DNA of 64,000 nucleotides from Cristatella mucedo (GCA_009760855.2 WPIO01000001.1:23048001-23112000), one strand, 5' to 3'; shown: positions 1 through 11,139, counted from the stretch's first letter. Notes: a model not told the origin generated them from the sequence alone. Numbers and translations are program-made.

Positions 1-119
1 TATGTCTGGTTATGAGCTTAATAGCTCTGGTTTAATCTAGTGTAGCTCAAAAAAATTAAAAGCCTATCCCCTAAAATGGGCACAGCCATAAAATCTCTTC
101 TTGTCTTTGTCAGGATTTG

Positions 120-547
120 TTATGTCCAGTTCCAAAATGACCTTACATCGGATGACCGCAACAGCTCTGCTGTCAACTTTGCTCACTAGCAGCGACGCAA
201 ATGACGAAGTTCGGGCTTGCTTAGATTAAGACAACATTGTCAAACTGGCAGATACATTTTTGAAAACCCAGCTGGACTACTTTTAAGTCACTTTTGGAGA
301 ACTTTGTGCAAAGTCCTGCTGCTCAGATTGTCTGTCGTGCAGTCCAAACTACTACTTTATTCCACTTTTCACCTGGCTCCCCATAAATCGCAGCACCACA
401 CTTAACAATTCTGTTTCTCCCTTTTAGGCTCATTCGATCTGAAACTCCGGCTGACTTATCTAAAGTACTTACTTCTCGGCCTTACCCTCTCACCAACCGC
501 TCCTTTGCCTCAGGTCGCTTAGCAGTGCCCCTAACTCTTTATACTAA
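120..547 (+). mobile_element. decayed LINE reverse-transcriptase C-terminal remnant
   Basis: Translated plus-strand fragments such as PLFTWLPINRS near 360-400 resemble the conserved LINE segment [14 protein letters not shown] seen in better copies in this window, and the following text keeps the order of the domain after the catalytic core. Several stops and frame changes interrupt it. It is too diverged to assign confidently to family 1 or 2, so it is probably older than both. What is seen is the residue pattern; the family is inferred. Confidence 0.45.
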
Positions 548-681
548 CAATAAGGAGACTTTTGATAAAGTTCCCTCAGAGAGCTCAATCTCTTTCTAGG
601 CGCTTTACAATTGTTGCAGAGAAAACACGATCGAATGGTTAGTGGTAGCATGCTCAATAAACAACAAGAATAACATGGTTA

Positions 682-965
682 CGCAACGACATCTACTCTC
701 CAACTGCCGACTATAGCACATCATTTCAGCGGTCCTGAACTGCTACTTCAATGCTACTCACTACCTCAACTACTCTCCTAGCTCTGCTATGCTTCCCACT
801 TTCTCTTTGTTGCGTAAGACGAAGTCTTTTGGCTACCGAATGCGTACCGAAAGCCGCTTAGGCTGTGAGTGCGCTATACAAAACTCTCCTGCGTAACACC
901 CACATGGTCTTTATGACTTTGTGGAGTTACTGACGGAGATACATTACATTACATTAAATTACATG
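682..965 (+). mobile_element. LINE family 2, 3' end, inserted into family 1
   Basis: Last about 280 bp of family 2: C-terminal coding end and the short 3' UTR ending in ACGGAGATACATTACATTAC-type repeats. Flanked by a near-perfect target-site duplication ACATGGTTA (left at about 675-683, right at about 963-971), directly visible. Severely 5' truncated, as is typical of target-primed reverse transcription. Confidence 0.8.
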
Positions 966-1246
966 GTTAGGGGATGATAAACACAGGATCATCATGCAAG
1001 TGTGGTTAGTTGCGGCATGTATAGTGTCAACATGCATAAGCTCATAAAGGACGAATCACAGGGATCCACTATATACTGTGATAAATAGATGCATTTTTAG
1101 TTTCTTTTTAAATGTGGTCAAGTCAGGAGATGTCGTGATGTCAGTCAGAACTGAGTTCCAGATTTTGGGAGCATACAAACTAAGGCACGGTCTCTAAAGG
1201 GCTTGAGGTTTGTACTAGGTATAGATAAACAAGTACATTTCGAAAA

Positions 1247-1715
1247 GCTGGTAGCAATGTAATGTATCTCCATCAGTAACTCCACAAAGTCATAAAGACC
1301 ATGTGGGTGTTACGCAGGAGAGTTTTGTATAGCACACTCACAGCCTAAGTGGCTTTCGGTATGCATTCGGTAGCCAAAAGACTTCGTCTTACGCAACAAA
1401 GAGAAAGTGGGAAGCATAGCAGAGCTAGGAGAGCAGTTGAGGTAGTGAGTAGCATTGAAGTAGCAGTTCAGGACCGCTGAAAAAGATGTGCCATAGTCGG
1501 CAGTTGGAGAGTAGATGTCGTTGCGTAAGAATTGTGGAAGCGAGTTCCACAGTCTAGGACCTGCAGAGCTAAAGCTTCTGTCGCCAACTGTCTTTAAGCG
1601 GAGGAATGGGACAGCTAATTTATTGTCCACACAGGACCTGAGGGCGCGAACAGGCTGAAACTGATGCAGCAGTTCAGCTAGGTATGAAGGAGCCAAGCCG
1701 TGGCGGGCCTTGTGG
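1247..1715 (-). mobile_element. LINE family 2, 3' end, second insertion, opposite orientation
   Basis: Begins with the reverse complement of the family 2 tail (AATGTAATGTATCTCC) and carries an open minus-strand frame (1310-1696) ending ECAIQNSPA, the C-terminus typical of family 2 (motif RSFSSAGPRLWNSLPQFLRN). It sits in the same family 1 copy as the 682-965 fragment, in the other orientation. The right junction GTGGTACGATG and left GCTGGTAGCA suggest a short duplication (GGTA). 5' truncated. Confidence 0.8.
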
Positions 1716-1780
1716 TACGATGCTTAGCTTGGTGGGGGAAAAGATCTCATAGGTAGGCTGGAGCTGTTGTGTGCTTATGC

Positions 1781-2039
1781 TTGATGAAATGGTGGATTTG
1801 ATAACTAGAAAATTGACATGTTTCCTTTCCAGCCTATGTGTAGTATGTGTGTAGTACTTAGTAAGAAAAGAATGTTGCTTTATCAGGCGCGATGAAAGTA
1901 TTCTTTGCTAAAATTCTTATCTGCATAACGGAAGGATCATTCTCATAGAAAATGCCTACCGAAGAGAGCGTCGCTAAGCTGCTGTTCTGTGGAGCAGGGA
2001 GGTAAATATAAGCGTTAAAGATTGTTAGATTGACGCCCA
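1781..2039. other. no recognisable feature
   Basis: AT-rich sequence; minus-strand reading gives a short continuous stretch around 1860-2035, but I could not assign it. Confidence 0.3.
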
Positions 2040-2150
2040 GCTGTTTGGAAAATGGCTAGCAACAGCTGGTATATTACACAAACCAAAAGTCAGCAGTGTA
2101 AACTGCCAAAGCTCTTCCTCACCCGAGAAAGCCATTTTGGTTGGTTTTCC
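2040..2150 (-). mobile_element. Ty3/gypsy-type LTR retrotransposon fragment (reverse transcriptase motif), fossil
   Basis: On the minus strand the peptide ELWQFTLLTFGLCNIPA is readable, a close match to the Ty3/gypsy reverse-transcriptase motif known as LWQFTVMPFGLCNAPA. Only this small piece of the domain is recognisable. No LTR was identified. It is a broken fossil. It lies on the integrase side of the nearby gypsy pol fossil (2340-3990), not in collinear order with it, so it may be a separate insertion. Confidence 0.65.
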
Positions 2151-2297
2151 TAAACCATTTTTACTTAAACCCAGGTGTAGAGAACCATTTAGCGCCTGGC
2201 AGTGAATTCAAGTATCGTCAATCTGGGCTACATAATACAATATTTCTGTACTATGTAATTTTTCCCCTTAAGTCCAAGCAACATCTCAAACATTATA

Positions 2298-2335
2298 TAA
2301 CAATAATAATGAACTTCTATAGCTCCCCCAGAGAA
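2298..2335 (-). mobile_element. solo 3' tail of LINE family 1 (partial)
   Basis: AACAATAATAATG followed by CCCCAGAGAACT-like sequence matches the reverse complement of the family 1 tail. It abuts the left edge of duplicated segment copy A. Confidence 0.45.
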
Positions 2336-2339
2336 CTAA

Positions 2340-3990
2340 GAATAAAATTTTAAATTCTGTTTGGAGAGTCTGAGGCCATACGCCGGGGCACACCACCCAC
2401 TAGGATACTAACAATATGTAGGTGAAACGTGCTAGTGACTTCCCAAGTCAGAATGTGTGATCTCCATTGTAAAATGTTGACGATATCCTTCTGGTAACTA
2501 ACACAGAGCACTCGCCCGAAGACCTCTCCAGCAGCTTCCATGAGGGCCTATAAAATAACCATTCACCTATTTAGCAAAACATCTTGTATTTGCGATTAAT
2601 AATCGATAATGGTCATACTATAAACACACCTAGTCATCCAGCTTCAACGTGGATCACGTGGGAGTACTGTGGTAATGCCGGTTTTGCTTGGCCAGAGCGG
2701 CCCGAATATTCTGACTTGCTACGTCCCATGCCGTGACAAGCCTAATCGTGCACAGTCTGCACACAGTCACCACCCCCGACTTCGCATAATTCGACAATGC
2801 ATGTACTGGTCCCAGCCGCACTAATTGCTACTGGCAAACATCAAAAGCATATCCATAAGCATGCCATTAAAGTGCTCTACTAGCCCATTAGTCTTCGATT
2901 GATATGGAGATGTGTTCAATTGGTCGACAGGCATCATGCCACACAACCTCTCGAGCATTCGAGGCATGAAGTTGCCCCCAGTCAGAGAGGACCTGATATG
3001 GGACACCGTACCAGCAGATCAAATCCCCTTAAGCACCTTAGCAACGGTCAGAACAGTCTGGTCCGATATCGCTGTAGCCTCAGGCCAATTTGTAAAGTAG
3101 TCAGTCATCACATGTACCGGTTACCGACAATGATAGCAGCAGCTTCACAATGGTCATGGCAACTCGCTGCCAATGCAACTCCACTGGCAGGCTCTTCAGA
3201 AGCACCAACGCCCATTCATTGGGGTGTGGCATGAGATGATTGTCCTTCTGTACTCGTCTATGTTTTCTGCCAGCCCGGCCAGAAATACCTCTCGTGCATC
3301 TGGCTCAGATTCTTCTGGGTGCCCAAATGTGCTCCGAATAGGTCATTGAGGCACTCTTGTTTCACATAAAGCTGCAAGACAGAAGGTACCACCAGCTGCC
3401 TTCGGCACCCAACGGCTGCGGTCCGGTGGAGATACCCATGCGGAAGCTGCACGAATGACAAGCAGGGATCGTCTACATAGCTTTTTTGCTGCGATCTGCA
3501 GTGTCTGACTTCTTGCCCCTGAAACGAATACATTAGGCTGCGAAGCAACAGATCACTCAACTGCATTTTGCAGCCAAGCTGGGTTGGTCCAGCGGTTAGG
3601 TGCTCGCCCCGACTAAGGTCTGGCTGAGGTCGTGGGCTCGAGCATTGAGGCATAGGTGAAGCGCCTGAATAGAGATTTAGTTCTCTTGGGGCGCTATACA
3701 AATGAATTGTGTTTTTTATATTTATATTTTGCTTGCATACGTGGTTTCGGCCCAGTTGCAATGATTGCCTACAAGACCAGCAGCAGGTTCTTGCAGGCGT
3801 GAACTCAGCATTGGCGTTAGCTTTCCCACAATGGTATTTTACTTCAGTAACGTACTCCCAGAGCTGTAGAGCCCACTTGGCTAAGCGCCAAGACTCAAGA
3901 GTACACTTTAGAACCCACACCAAGTGCAATCGGTCAGTCAGGTCACCTCGCCTAAAATAGGCCTCAGCATGCACTTTCCATACGGCTACT
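2340..3990 (-). mobile_element. Ty3/gypsy LTR-retrotransposon pol fossil, copy A
   Basis: Minus strand, reading from 3990 down: end of an RNase H domain (WALQLWEYVTEVKYHCGKAN), the integrase HHCC-side motif (GTQKNLSQMHERYFWPGW), integrase core text (MTDCFTNWPEA in copy B; SPYQSKTNGLVEHFNGML here) and the post-core region (IRAALAKQNRQYH in copy B). These are standard parts of Ty3/gypsy pol in the expected order. No LTRs were recognised, so its true ends are unknown. It is broken, with roughly five to ten interruptions, and is an old copy. A SINE has inserted into it at 3571. Confidence 0.85.
3571..3723 (+). mobile_element. tRNA-derived SINE inserted in the gypsy fossil (copy A)
   Basis: The head GTTGGTCCAGCGGTTAGGTG resembles a tRNA box A and GTGGGCTCGAGC a box B, so it is probably Pol III-transcribed when young. 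The 3' part GCGCCTGAATAGAGATTTAG then CTCTTGGGGCGCTATACAAA closely resembles the tail of LINE family 1. Flanking ATTTTG repeats (ending at 3570 and 3731) look like the target-site duplication. Copy C has the uninterrupted site at about 59235-59242, which proves insertion. Confidence 0.85.
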
Positions 3991-4048
3991 CGTGGTTAAT
4001 TTATAGTCCTACCGTCTATCTGCTTTATAACGCGAATCATTTATTTAG

Positions 4049-4384
4049 AAATGCCAGAAGGGAGTTGCAAGAACTGTTGTGCGAAGTGCCACATCCGATG
4101 TCGGATGTGCCAAGTTTGTGGCGAGTAATTAAAATTGGCTAGTTCATGCGCTCTCACAATCATATGACCCGTTCTTGCCCAATATGTAGTGTAACAAAAG
4201 TTGCAGCAAAAAAGAACACCTGTTCGAGGGTTACTTACAGTTTGTGTACCAGTGCTTGTATGCTATAACTGTTTGCTTACTCGCTTAGGATGTATGTACG
4301 ACCAGTAGAAGCTCACCAAAGAAGACATCGTCAGGCGCACTGCCATGTGTAGACTTGGCGATATAATAGGATGGCTAAAAAACG
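4049..4384 (+). pseudogene. Cys-rich two-exon relic, copy A (function unknown)
   Basis: 4049-4120 encodes MPEGSCKNCCAKCHIRCRMC followed by QVCG; 4289-4384 encodes CMYDQ then KLTKEDIVRRTAMC. The better-preserved counterpart is at 59559-59894. Here the first donor position reads GC instead of GT and the second stretch has a stop, so this copy looks dead. No family recognised. Confidence 0.4.
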
Positions 4385-6677
4385 TATTAGTTTATCGTGA
4401 TAGCCGATGTTGAGTTTAATTAGTGGAGGGATGTGGAACTTATGCGTAAGAGTTTTTATGTCGCTCTTTGGCCATTCCGAGCAGCATGTCCTTACAAATT
4501 CGAACTTAATCTTAATTTCTCCCAACAAATGAAGGCTTATGGACAACTAGGTCCGACCCGCGAGCTTGCTGGAAGGAATTATCGATTCCCAGAAATTATG
4601 GATGAACAGAATACAAAAGGTGACCGATTGTTTTTATAAGTTTTCTATAACAGTCTAAGCCGCAGGCTTAGGCAGTCAGCTCTCATGGGGCCACGCCCGT
4701 CTATGCACAAAGGGCCTGATGCATATACGACGAAGGGCTAAAGTGCTACTTCGAGGGCTGTGCACGTATACTAGCAAACCTGCTGGGAGATCACTGACGC
4801 AGATTCGCAGGGAGTCATGCCAGTTAGGCTTCGATCGCAGATAATCACGGCTTCTTTACTCCGTCCTCGCACGTCGTGCAAGGCTTTCGTGTCTATTTAC
4901 ACAGACTTGGACAGAACCGCCAGCACGGTAAGCATTTCTGCATTCCACGGTTAAGGTGGATAGACTTCAAAGATAACAGCGAAGCTCGTCTGATGTTAAA
5001 CTGGCTTTCTTCTCAGCTATAAAGGATGCAGATTAGTTTTTTAGCAGTGGACGAGAAGCCTGCTTGACAGCGAGGATCAAAGGATTATATTGTGTTGGAT
5101 GTCTCGAATAGCTGAGCCCAACGGGCGGCTATTACGAAGCTGACGCTCCTTCGAAATGCTTGTGGTGTACGTCCTAAAAACTAAAGGTCCTCCATTGCTT
5201 GTAATGCACGCCGCAGCCGAGTGTTTGATTTAAAAGTATTACTGAGCTCGAGAATGGATAGGTTAACCGTTTCACGTGACTTGTCGTGCATGCAGTGGTC
5301 GGAGACTGAGCAAACGACAGAGCGACCGTTTGACTCGAGCTTCGGTAGGATGAAAAAAAAGTTGGGTTCAAGTTTGAATGCTGACATTGTGCTTGCTGGA
5401 AGCTGATAAGGCCCAACGGTACCACACTATCTAAAACTCTTCAGTCACCGACCGGTGTGGCCATTCACAGAGTGCACACTAAAATTGTATCGCTTATTTC
5501 CCTGTGAAAAATTCGGTGCTAAATGCTGCTCACGGCTTACTGTCCATGCCAACTGATAGCCCTTAACTTATGGTTTTAACGTGTAAACTGTGCCAATGTT
5601 TCACAGCTGTAGCATCAAGACCCTAGAAAATCCTGCTTGTATGAAAAACCATATGCAAATACCAAGAGAACAGTCTTCAAGTTTGATGAAATAAATATGA
5701 AAAAGTACACCACGTAGAGTTGAACTAATAGTTATTACGTTGAAGCAGCTTCATTTGTACGAAATTTTGCTCTTATTCCTGATGGCTAACTATCCTGTAT
5801 TACTCCTAACAATCTTAAATAGGTTGTAGCTAAATCTATGGACGATCAGAATTAAAATTCTTAGCACTGCTGAGTTGATAGGTGTCAAGTGCGGCCGAGA
5901 CCTACGGTTACAATGTTTCTACCTTCTATTATTCTTTCACGTATGCCTTGGCTTCATGTTAGCTGGCTTCGCTCGAGCCATTCAGCTGCTAGCTACATCG
6001 ATTACAGGTATCTGGCAGTGGATCTGCATATCATGATATAATCTGGGTGTTGAATAACATCGGTCTCCACATAATGAAGTCCAGAGAGCAGAGTTTTAAT
6101 TTTCGATGGGTCGTATAATCGAATCCCAGAGAGATCTGAGGCCTTTGGCTGATACCTTTTTATACTTAACAAGTGTCAATAATTGTTACGCCGGGTAAAA
6201 AATAGCATAGATCTCACGCAGCTACTAATTTTAAGAATTCGTTTACTATCCTCTAGCTTAGTGACCTGCTCCCTGTGGTATCTATTCCTACGATGGCAGC
6301 ATCCTGCTCTTTCCTTACCTCGCTAAGGCCAGGGCAATTTTCAAACATCGAAACAACTTCTTAATTTTAAGAATGATTGAATCGCTCAGTGTTTCTGTAA
6401 ATATCACACTTAGTTTCGCTTGAAAATTGGCAGCAGTTCAGTGATATTAATCAGGTTGCACCACTCATTAAACACCCGTAATTATCTTCCACCAGGTGGA
6501 AATACCAGCTTGATTTGTTTCTGACTTCCACCGAGTTCCTTTTACTAGGGACACTTTTTTAACACTTTTCTACGCTTCGCATTCAAATAACCTTTGGTTA
6601 GTAAATAGGCGGTTATTTTCATGTAAACTGAGGAATCAAAACCGCAGTTACACCATGAAAACTAAGGGAATAGCATC

Positions 6678-6860
6678 TAAAATGCAAATATGGTTAGCGG
6701 CAAGTTGGGCAGTATCAGCAAGCATAAGCACACGTAGACCCACTGAATGCTGTGTTAAATATATGTGTTAGTTTCTTTTTAAATGTGGTCAAGTCAGATG
6801 ACGTCGTGACGCCAGTCGGAGGTGAGTTCTAAGCTTTGAGAGTAAATGCACACCATCATT
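6678..6860 (-). mobile_element. LINE family 1 3'-UTR/C-terminal fragment
   Basis: Matches the minus-strand family 1 3' region (ATGCAAATATGGTTAGCGGC, then TTTTTAAATGTGGTCAAGTC), collinear with 966-1180 and 48600-48780. Decayed, both ends truncated. Confidence 0.65.
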
Positions 6861-7085
6861 CGAGAAAGTCAGCTGTTTAATTAATTAATTATTAAAATTA
6901 AAATAATTATTAAAATTATGAATTAATTATGCTCATTAATGCAGGGGCGAATGCTGTCAATGGCTTTAAATAACACTTTGCCTAGTAACTCTATTTCAGA
7001 ACGCGACTTAGAAATTCATGCCTAATGTGTTCATTCCAGTGTTGATTGTAACGATTTCCTGCTCTTACTTCCATTGGTTTGTATG
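6861..7085. other. AT-rich spacer, probably decayed LINE 3' UTR
   Basis: 6875-6935 is a run of TTAATTAATTATTAAAATTA-type sequence able to fold on itself. The rest leads into the tail at 7086 and is probably the decayed 3' UTR belonging to it. Confidence 0.35.
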
Positions 7086-7103
7086 CATCATTTGTAAAGT
7101 CCC

Positions 7104-7179
<76 letters not shown>

Positions 7180-7215
7180 CAGTTCTCTGTGGCGCTATAA
7201 CAATGTACTACTACT
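7086..7215 (+). mobile_element. LINE family 1/SINE tail containing an expanded AG repeat
   Basis: ATTTGTAAAGTCCCTAGAGAG, then after the AG run AGATTCAGTTCTCTGTGGCG and CTATAACAATG, followed by a decayed (ACT/ATT)n. This is the conserved tail with its internal AGAGAGAG expanded. Confidence 0.7.
7105..7176 (+). repeat. (AG)36 microsatellite
   Basis: A pure AG dinucleotide run of 72 bp. It gives spurious Glu-Arg open frames on the plus strand. Confidence 0.98.
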
Positions 7216-8339
7216 ATTAATTAGTTTTAAAGGTCGTGCCAATATTCACATCCAACCTAAATTGTTAATTTGCGATCATTCCAATTGGATTTTAATTCCA
7301 TGTTGTTACTGGAGAAATTTTGCTGCACATTAACGGCTGCATAATATTCCAAATTCCATTAAATCTGCCTGTAAATGTATTTGAATTCCGAGCAGCTCTT
7401 CAAATGCAATTAGGTATTGCCTACTCTGTATGAAAGTGTTAATATTTAAAGTGCTGCGATCTTATAAGCACTGAACTAATCAGAAGCATTGCTACTTCAT
7501 GCCTTGAGGTGTAGTTGCCTTGGGGCACCAATCGTCAGCTGGAAAGAGGCATAGATTAAGAGCGAGCTATGAATTTCTCGGTAAGTGGCTTCCAAGTGCT
7601 GTTTCACGGCTATCTATTATTTGGAAAAAATTGTTCAGTATAACTGTTAGGAATAAATCGCTTGTTAATGCAAGCAGGATCAGGACTAGTACCCAGTTCT
7701 TAGAGGGATCCTTAACTGATTCAGCGAGCTTAAGTTTCCTCAAGAGACAGGGAAAACATTTACACTAAAATCTAAGTGGAAATACAGTGCTACCCAAGCA
7801 TGTGCTATTGACATGTACATCCCCCCAGATATAACGTCCAAATAACCATTTGCACCGGCAACGAAATAGCTGCATGAATATGCGATACGATAACACTTTG
7901 TCAGAGGAAGCTATGCATCGGTTTATGACCTATGGCTTATTGCCACATAAAAATGCTATTCATTTTTAGTATTTCAACAGCTTAGCATGATAATCAGTAA
8001 GTAATTCACTAGCTATTCGGCTTTAAAAGATCTCACTACTCACTCAGTGAAATTCGATAATCAATGTTCAGTATGTTATACTGTTCCGTTTTCCCGATTA
8101 GAAAGGAAATAACATCTGATGTTGAATTAAGGTTCTTGGAACTTTACCTGTTAATTCAGGATAAATTCCGATATTAATTTTGCCTGGCACCACTAACAGA
8201 AAAGGTCACGAACGTTGACATGCAGCCTCCAGTTGTAAACATAAATTGGACGTGCAAAAGAACTGCATCGCTTAAGGATGCATATAAAAGGAATGCTACA
8301 ATGGATAGGGGCACTGAAAAAGAAAGCAATTCTAGCCTA
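7216..8339. other. no recognisable feature
   Basis: AT-rich, only short open frames (the longest, 7520-7768, has no recognisable domain). Nothing supportable seen. Confidence 0.4.
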
Positions 8340-8480
8340 TCCACGTTCGGCTCACGGGATTAGTGAACCGTCTTTGAAGATTGAGGTCGTGAGATCACGC
8401 CCTGCGACCCATATCGAGAACCTTATTAGAAATTAAATTATCTCAGGGCGTTGTTCGATTGAATACTACTTATTTATCTC
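8340..8480 (+). mobile_element. decayed tRNA-derived SINE
   Basis: TTGAGGTCGTGAGATCACGC parallels the SINE head (GCTGAGGTCGTGGGCTCGAG), and AGAAATTAAATTATCTCAGG plus GCGTTG parallels its 3' tail. The spacing between the two agrees with intact copies. Heavily diverged. Confidence 0.4.
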
Positions 8481-9030
8481 CCTTATGTTGTTAGGTGCAG
8501 GCTATGACTCACTGAGTTCAAGAAGAGACTGCGTCCTCATTTTCAATGCTTTAGTACCTTTATGGTTGTCTTGAATATGCAACATGATTTACCTTTTTAT
8601 TGCAAGCGTGCCCTTTGTTTGAATGTACGATCTATATTCACGGCTCTATTGATTTGACCATTTTCTGGCTAAAACGCTGATGCATCATCAGCCAAAAATT
8701 AACTCATAAAAAGGTAAGGATGGTATGAACTGCCTAATAGTTATGGGCAAACCCTAGTGTAATCCTTACGTTGAAATACCTGAACCTTAAGATTTGGTCA
8801 TCAAGATCACTCGCTTACTATCTAAATGCAAGTCTTTGAGCAGAAATAAACTCAATAGTTTGCACGTTCTCTTGTGCTAGAATGAATGTTTTAGGGCTTT
8901 CGTAACAAGTCCTGTTTTTGGATTGTTCATATCGTGTTATGGTTAAGAAAATATAAAGGTCGAATAATTTAGGTATCAGACAGCCATAGCTTGTTAAATA
9001 AACACGGTATTTTTTTCAAATAAAGCCTAG
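8481..9030. other. mostly unrecognised; short LINE-like match
   Basis: Around 8740-8765 TTATGGGCAAACCCTAGTGT matches a family 1 coding stretch (TTATGGGCAAACCTAGTGTT at about 28015) but nothing flanking it does. Otherwise nothing recognised. Confidence 0.3.
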
Positions 9031-9345
9031 AACTCACTTTCGACTTATGTTACGACATCCCCTGATTTGACCGCATACAAAAAGAAGCTAACAACGCATA
9101 TATTTACCACAGCATCTAGTGGGTCCCTGCGATTTATCCTTTGTGTGCTTATGCGTGCTGACTCTGTGCATGCTGCCACTAACCATATTTGCATGCTGAC
9201 CGTGTGCATGTCTCCTCTAACGATGTTATGCTTGAGGTCATTGAGCATGCTATCACTGACCATTAGATCATACTTCTTTTGCAGCAAATGTAAAGTGCCT
9301 AGAAAGAGATTGAGTTCCCTAAGGGCGCTATAAAACGTTTTATAA
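9031..9345 (+). mobile_element. LINE family 1, 3' end
   Basis: The C-terminal coding text (ATCCCCTGATTTGACCGCAT, compare SPDLTTFK), the 3' UTR with GTGCTTATGCGTGCTGACTC and the tail GTGCCTAGAAAGAGATTGAG then GGGCGCTATAAA are all present. It is 5' truncated and lies about 30 bp left of duplicated segment copy B. Confidence 0.85.
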
Positions 9346-9384
9346 TGAAAGCCGCTGAGTGGTGCCTCTAACAATTCTCAAATC

Positions 9385-9500
9385 CCACAGAATTAACACC
9401 TTTAGTTGCTGTGCTCCCAAAGCACATAGCACACTCCCTACTGACATCAAGACATCCCAATTTCTGGAAAACAGTATTCACACCATATTTTACCGTGCAT
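9385..9500 (+). mobile_element. possible LINE C-terminal scrap (copy B)
   Basis: The better reading is in copy C (56115-56235), where the plus strand gives CCAPKAHSTLPTDIKTSQ, resembling the LINE end [18 protein letters not shown]. Only about 40 residues support it. Confidence 0.3.
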
Positions 9501-10639
9501 AAGCCCCACCTTCTATGTCTAATCACCCAAAGTTTTGAACCAATTTTTGGGAACAATATTTTTTAATAACTAAATAAACTGATCAATAGAAAGACTCATT
9601 GTAATAACTAATGTCACAATCATTAACCTCTGCTTCAGGAATGGTGATGATACCCGTTACATCTTTGTTGGGTGGAATCCAAAACAGATACGTTGCGTAG
9701 CAAAATATTAAAGCAAAAAGGAGCCTCCTGTCTATAAGCCTCCTTTCCATTATCTGACCCCAAATTTGGGAAATAACTACGACCTATAGAAGGTAAAATA
9801 CGGTAAGTACGCCAGCCCGCTCCTCTTAATGTTTGCTGGAACTGTATACATAGTCCTTAGTAATGCACCTGCACACTGGGAACATTATGACTAATCAATT
9901 GATGTGCTTTTCTTCTAGCATATTTCAGTGCTTTTAAAGAGATTTACTTTCATTATTCCCCCATTTAGTTCTATATATTGTTATACAACTGTTGTATATT
10001 TATATTATTACTTAAGATTTAAGACGTTTATTCACCACGACTGGTTAAAATAGACATATGGAGGTTATATGAGCTTTTTCTTTTAGCTTTCAGACGTTTT
10101 CTTAAAGAGGCACACGACCAACTAAAAGATAGGCTTCGTGCTCTGTAAAATAAGTAAAGGAACTGAAGTAATGGATTGGTTATAGGGAGACTAAGTCTTC
10201 CCCTTTTTACCGTGCAAATCTAAACTGAAATCACTGCAATTTAAAATCGCCGCTATGCAAGTTTTTTGGATCATACTATTCTCAGATTCAAGTAAAATGC
10301 GTAGTCTAGTTTTGTGGCCTTAAATACTATTGGTAATTATTTACGTCATACCTGAACTGAAAAACTGTGTCACCCCCTCAATACAGTCGAATTATTTCAG
10401 AACAATTGTTATGTAACTGTTCTTTCTACAATAGAACGATTATTAACGGACGATGCGCTTAGCAAAGAAATTTCTAGGCCTGGAGCACATGTCTCAATTG
10501 CTCTAGCCCTCTGGTAAAAATTCAGCTCTAGCTGCCTAGTCTAGATCATCTTTCCTGCAGTTTTTAACTGCTTACTGCCGTACTTTTTCTACAATTACTT
10601 TCCTACTTGTGTTAGCTCGCTATTTCGTCATAAAACATG
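9501..10639. other. duplicated sequence without recognisable feature
   Basis: Collinear with 56236-57397 of copy C. AT-rich, no convincing reading frame or RNA gene seen. Confidence 0.4.
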
Positions 10640-10712
10640 GCATAATAATAATAACAATAATGCACTTGATAGAGCACCCTCAGAGAACTCAACATTTTTC
10701 TAGGCGCTTTAG
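10640..10712 (-). mobile_element. solo 3' tail of LINE family 1
   Basis: AATAATAATAACAATAATGC then CTTGATAGAGCACCCTCAGA and TCTAGGCGCTTTAG: only the last about 70 bp of family 1. Also present in copy C, so it pre-dates the B/C duplication. Confidence 0.75.
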
Positions 10713-10732
10713 ATTTGCTTATGGAGCTACGA

Positions 10733-10860
10733 AATGATCTCAATTTGTGGATGATTTGTGTGGATAAAGTGTGATTTGTAGTGGATGATGTTAATGATGA
10801 TTTGTGTGGATGATGTGGATGATTTGTAGATGATTTGCATGATTTCGATGTGTGTAATGT
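10733..10860 (+). repeat. GATGATTTGTGTG minisatellite
   Basis: Imperfect tandem units built from GATGATTTGTGTG(GAT) and ATGATTTGCATG. The homologous array in copy C (57485-57640) has a different number and order of units, so the array has changed length since duplication. Confidence 0.75.
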
Positions 10861-11139
10861 TCATTCTAAAGAGAAAATAAGAGTAAAAATTCTTTCCAGG
10901 CAAGAGTTGGCCAATAGATTTGCTCCTGGGTTTCTGAATCTTGCCTTGATCCACACGGTCAAAGTCAAGGACTAATTCTCGAAGTAGGCTCAGAAAATGT
11001 CCTTAGCTCCTCAATGAGCTAATCATTTTAGCTCCCAACTGTTATTGTAAACACAGCCTCTAGCTTTTAGCTTGACTCTAAGAAGTTTGTGGACAACCCC
11101 TGGCTCTGCAGCATCGCTAGTCCTCTTTCGGCGCACTAA

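Larger units (their letters stand above)
548..1780 (-). mobile_element. LINE family 1, 3' part, split by two other LINE insertions
   Basis: Minus-strand 3' end of family 1: the conserved tail (revcomp of CTCAATCTCTTTCTAGGCGC) at about 570-610, 3' UTR with the GCATGCTGAC-like stretch, then the end of the reverse-transcriptase frame. The element reads 548-681, 966-1246 and 1716-1780, with family 2 fragments in between. It is 5' truncated and decayed. The order of insertions is clear because both interrupting pieces are bounded by family 1 sequence that is contiguous in other copies (for example at 28500-28960). Confidence 0.75.
2336..6677 (+). repeat. segmental duplication, copy A
   Basis: From AAGAATAAAATTTTAAATTC onwards this block matches 11140-13690 (copy B) and 57890-62420 (copy C) in the same orientation. 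It contains a Ty3/gypsy pol fossil, the Cys-rich exon relics, and long stretches that I cannot name but that are clearly shared (for example the GATACCTTTTTATACTTAAC stretch at about 6150). It ends in one partial unit of the about 170-bp tandem repeat (6640-6677). The block homologous to about 61800-62320 of copy C is missing, and about 230 bp around 4955-5185 has no counterpart in C. Confidence 0.85.

Noticed and set aside
3258-3974. 238-codon minus-strand frame as a single host gene
   Set aside because: It is gypsy pol fossil sequence with a SINE read through in the middle; not a host protein.
7018-7333. Open frames with long Glu-Arg repeats
   Set aside because: They are the (AG)36 microsatellite read in frame, not a protein.
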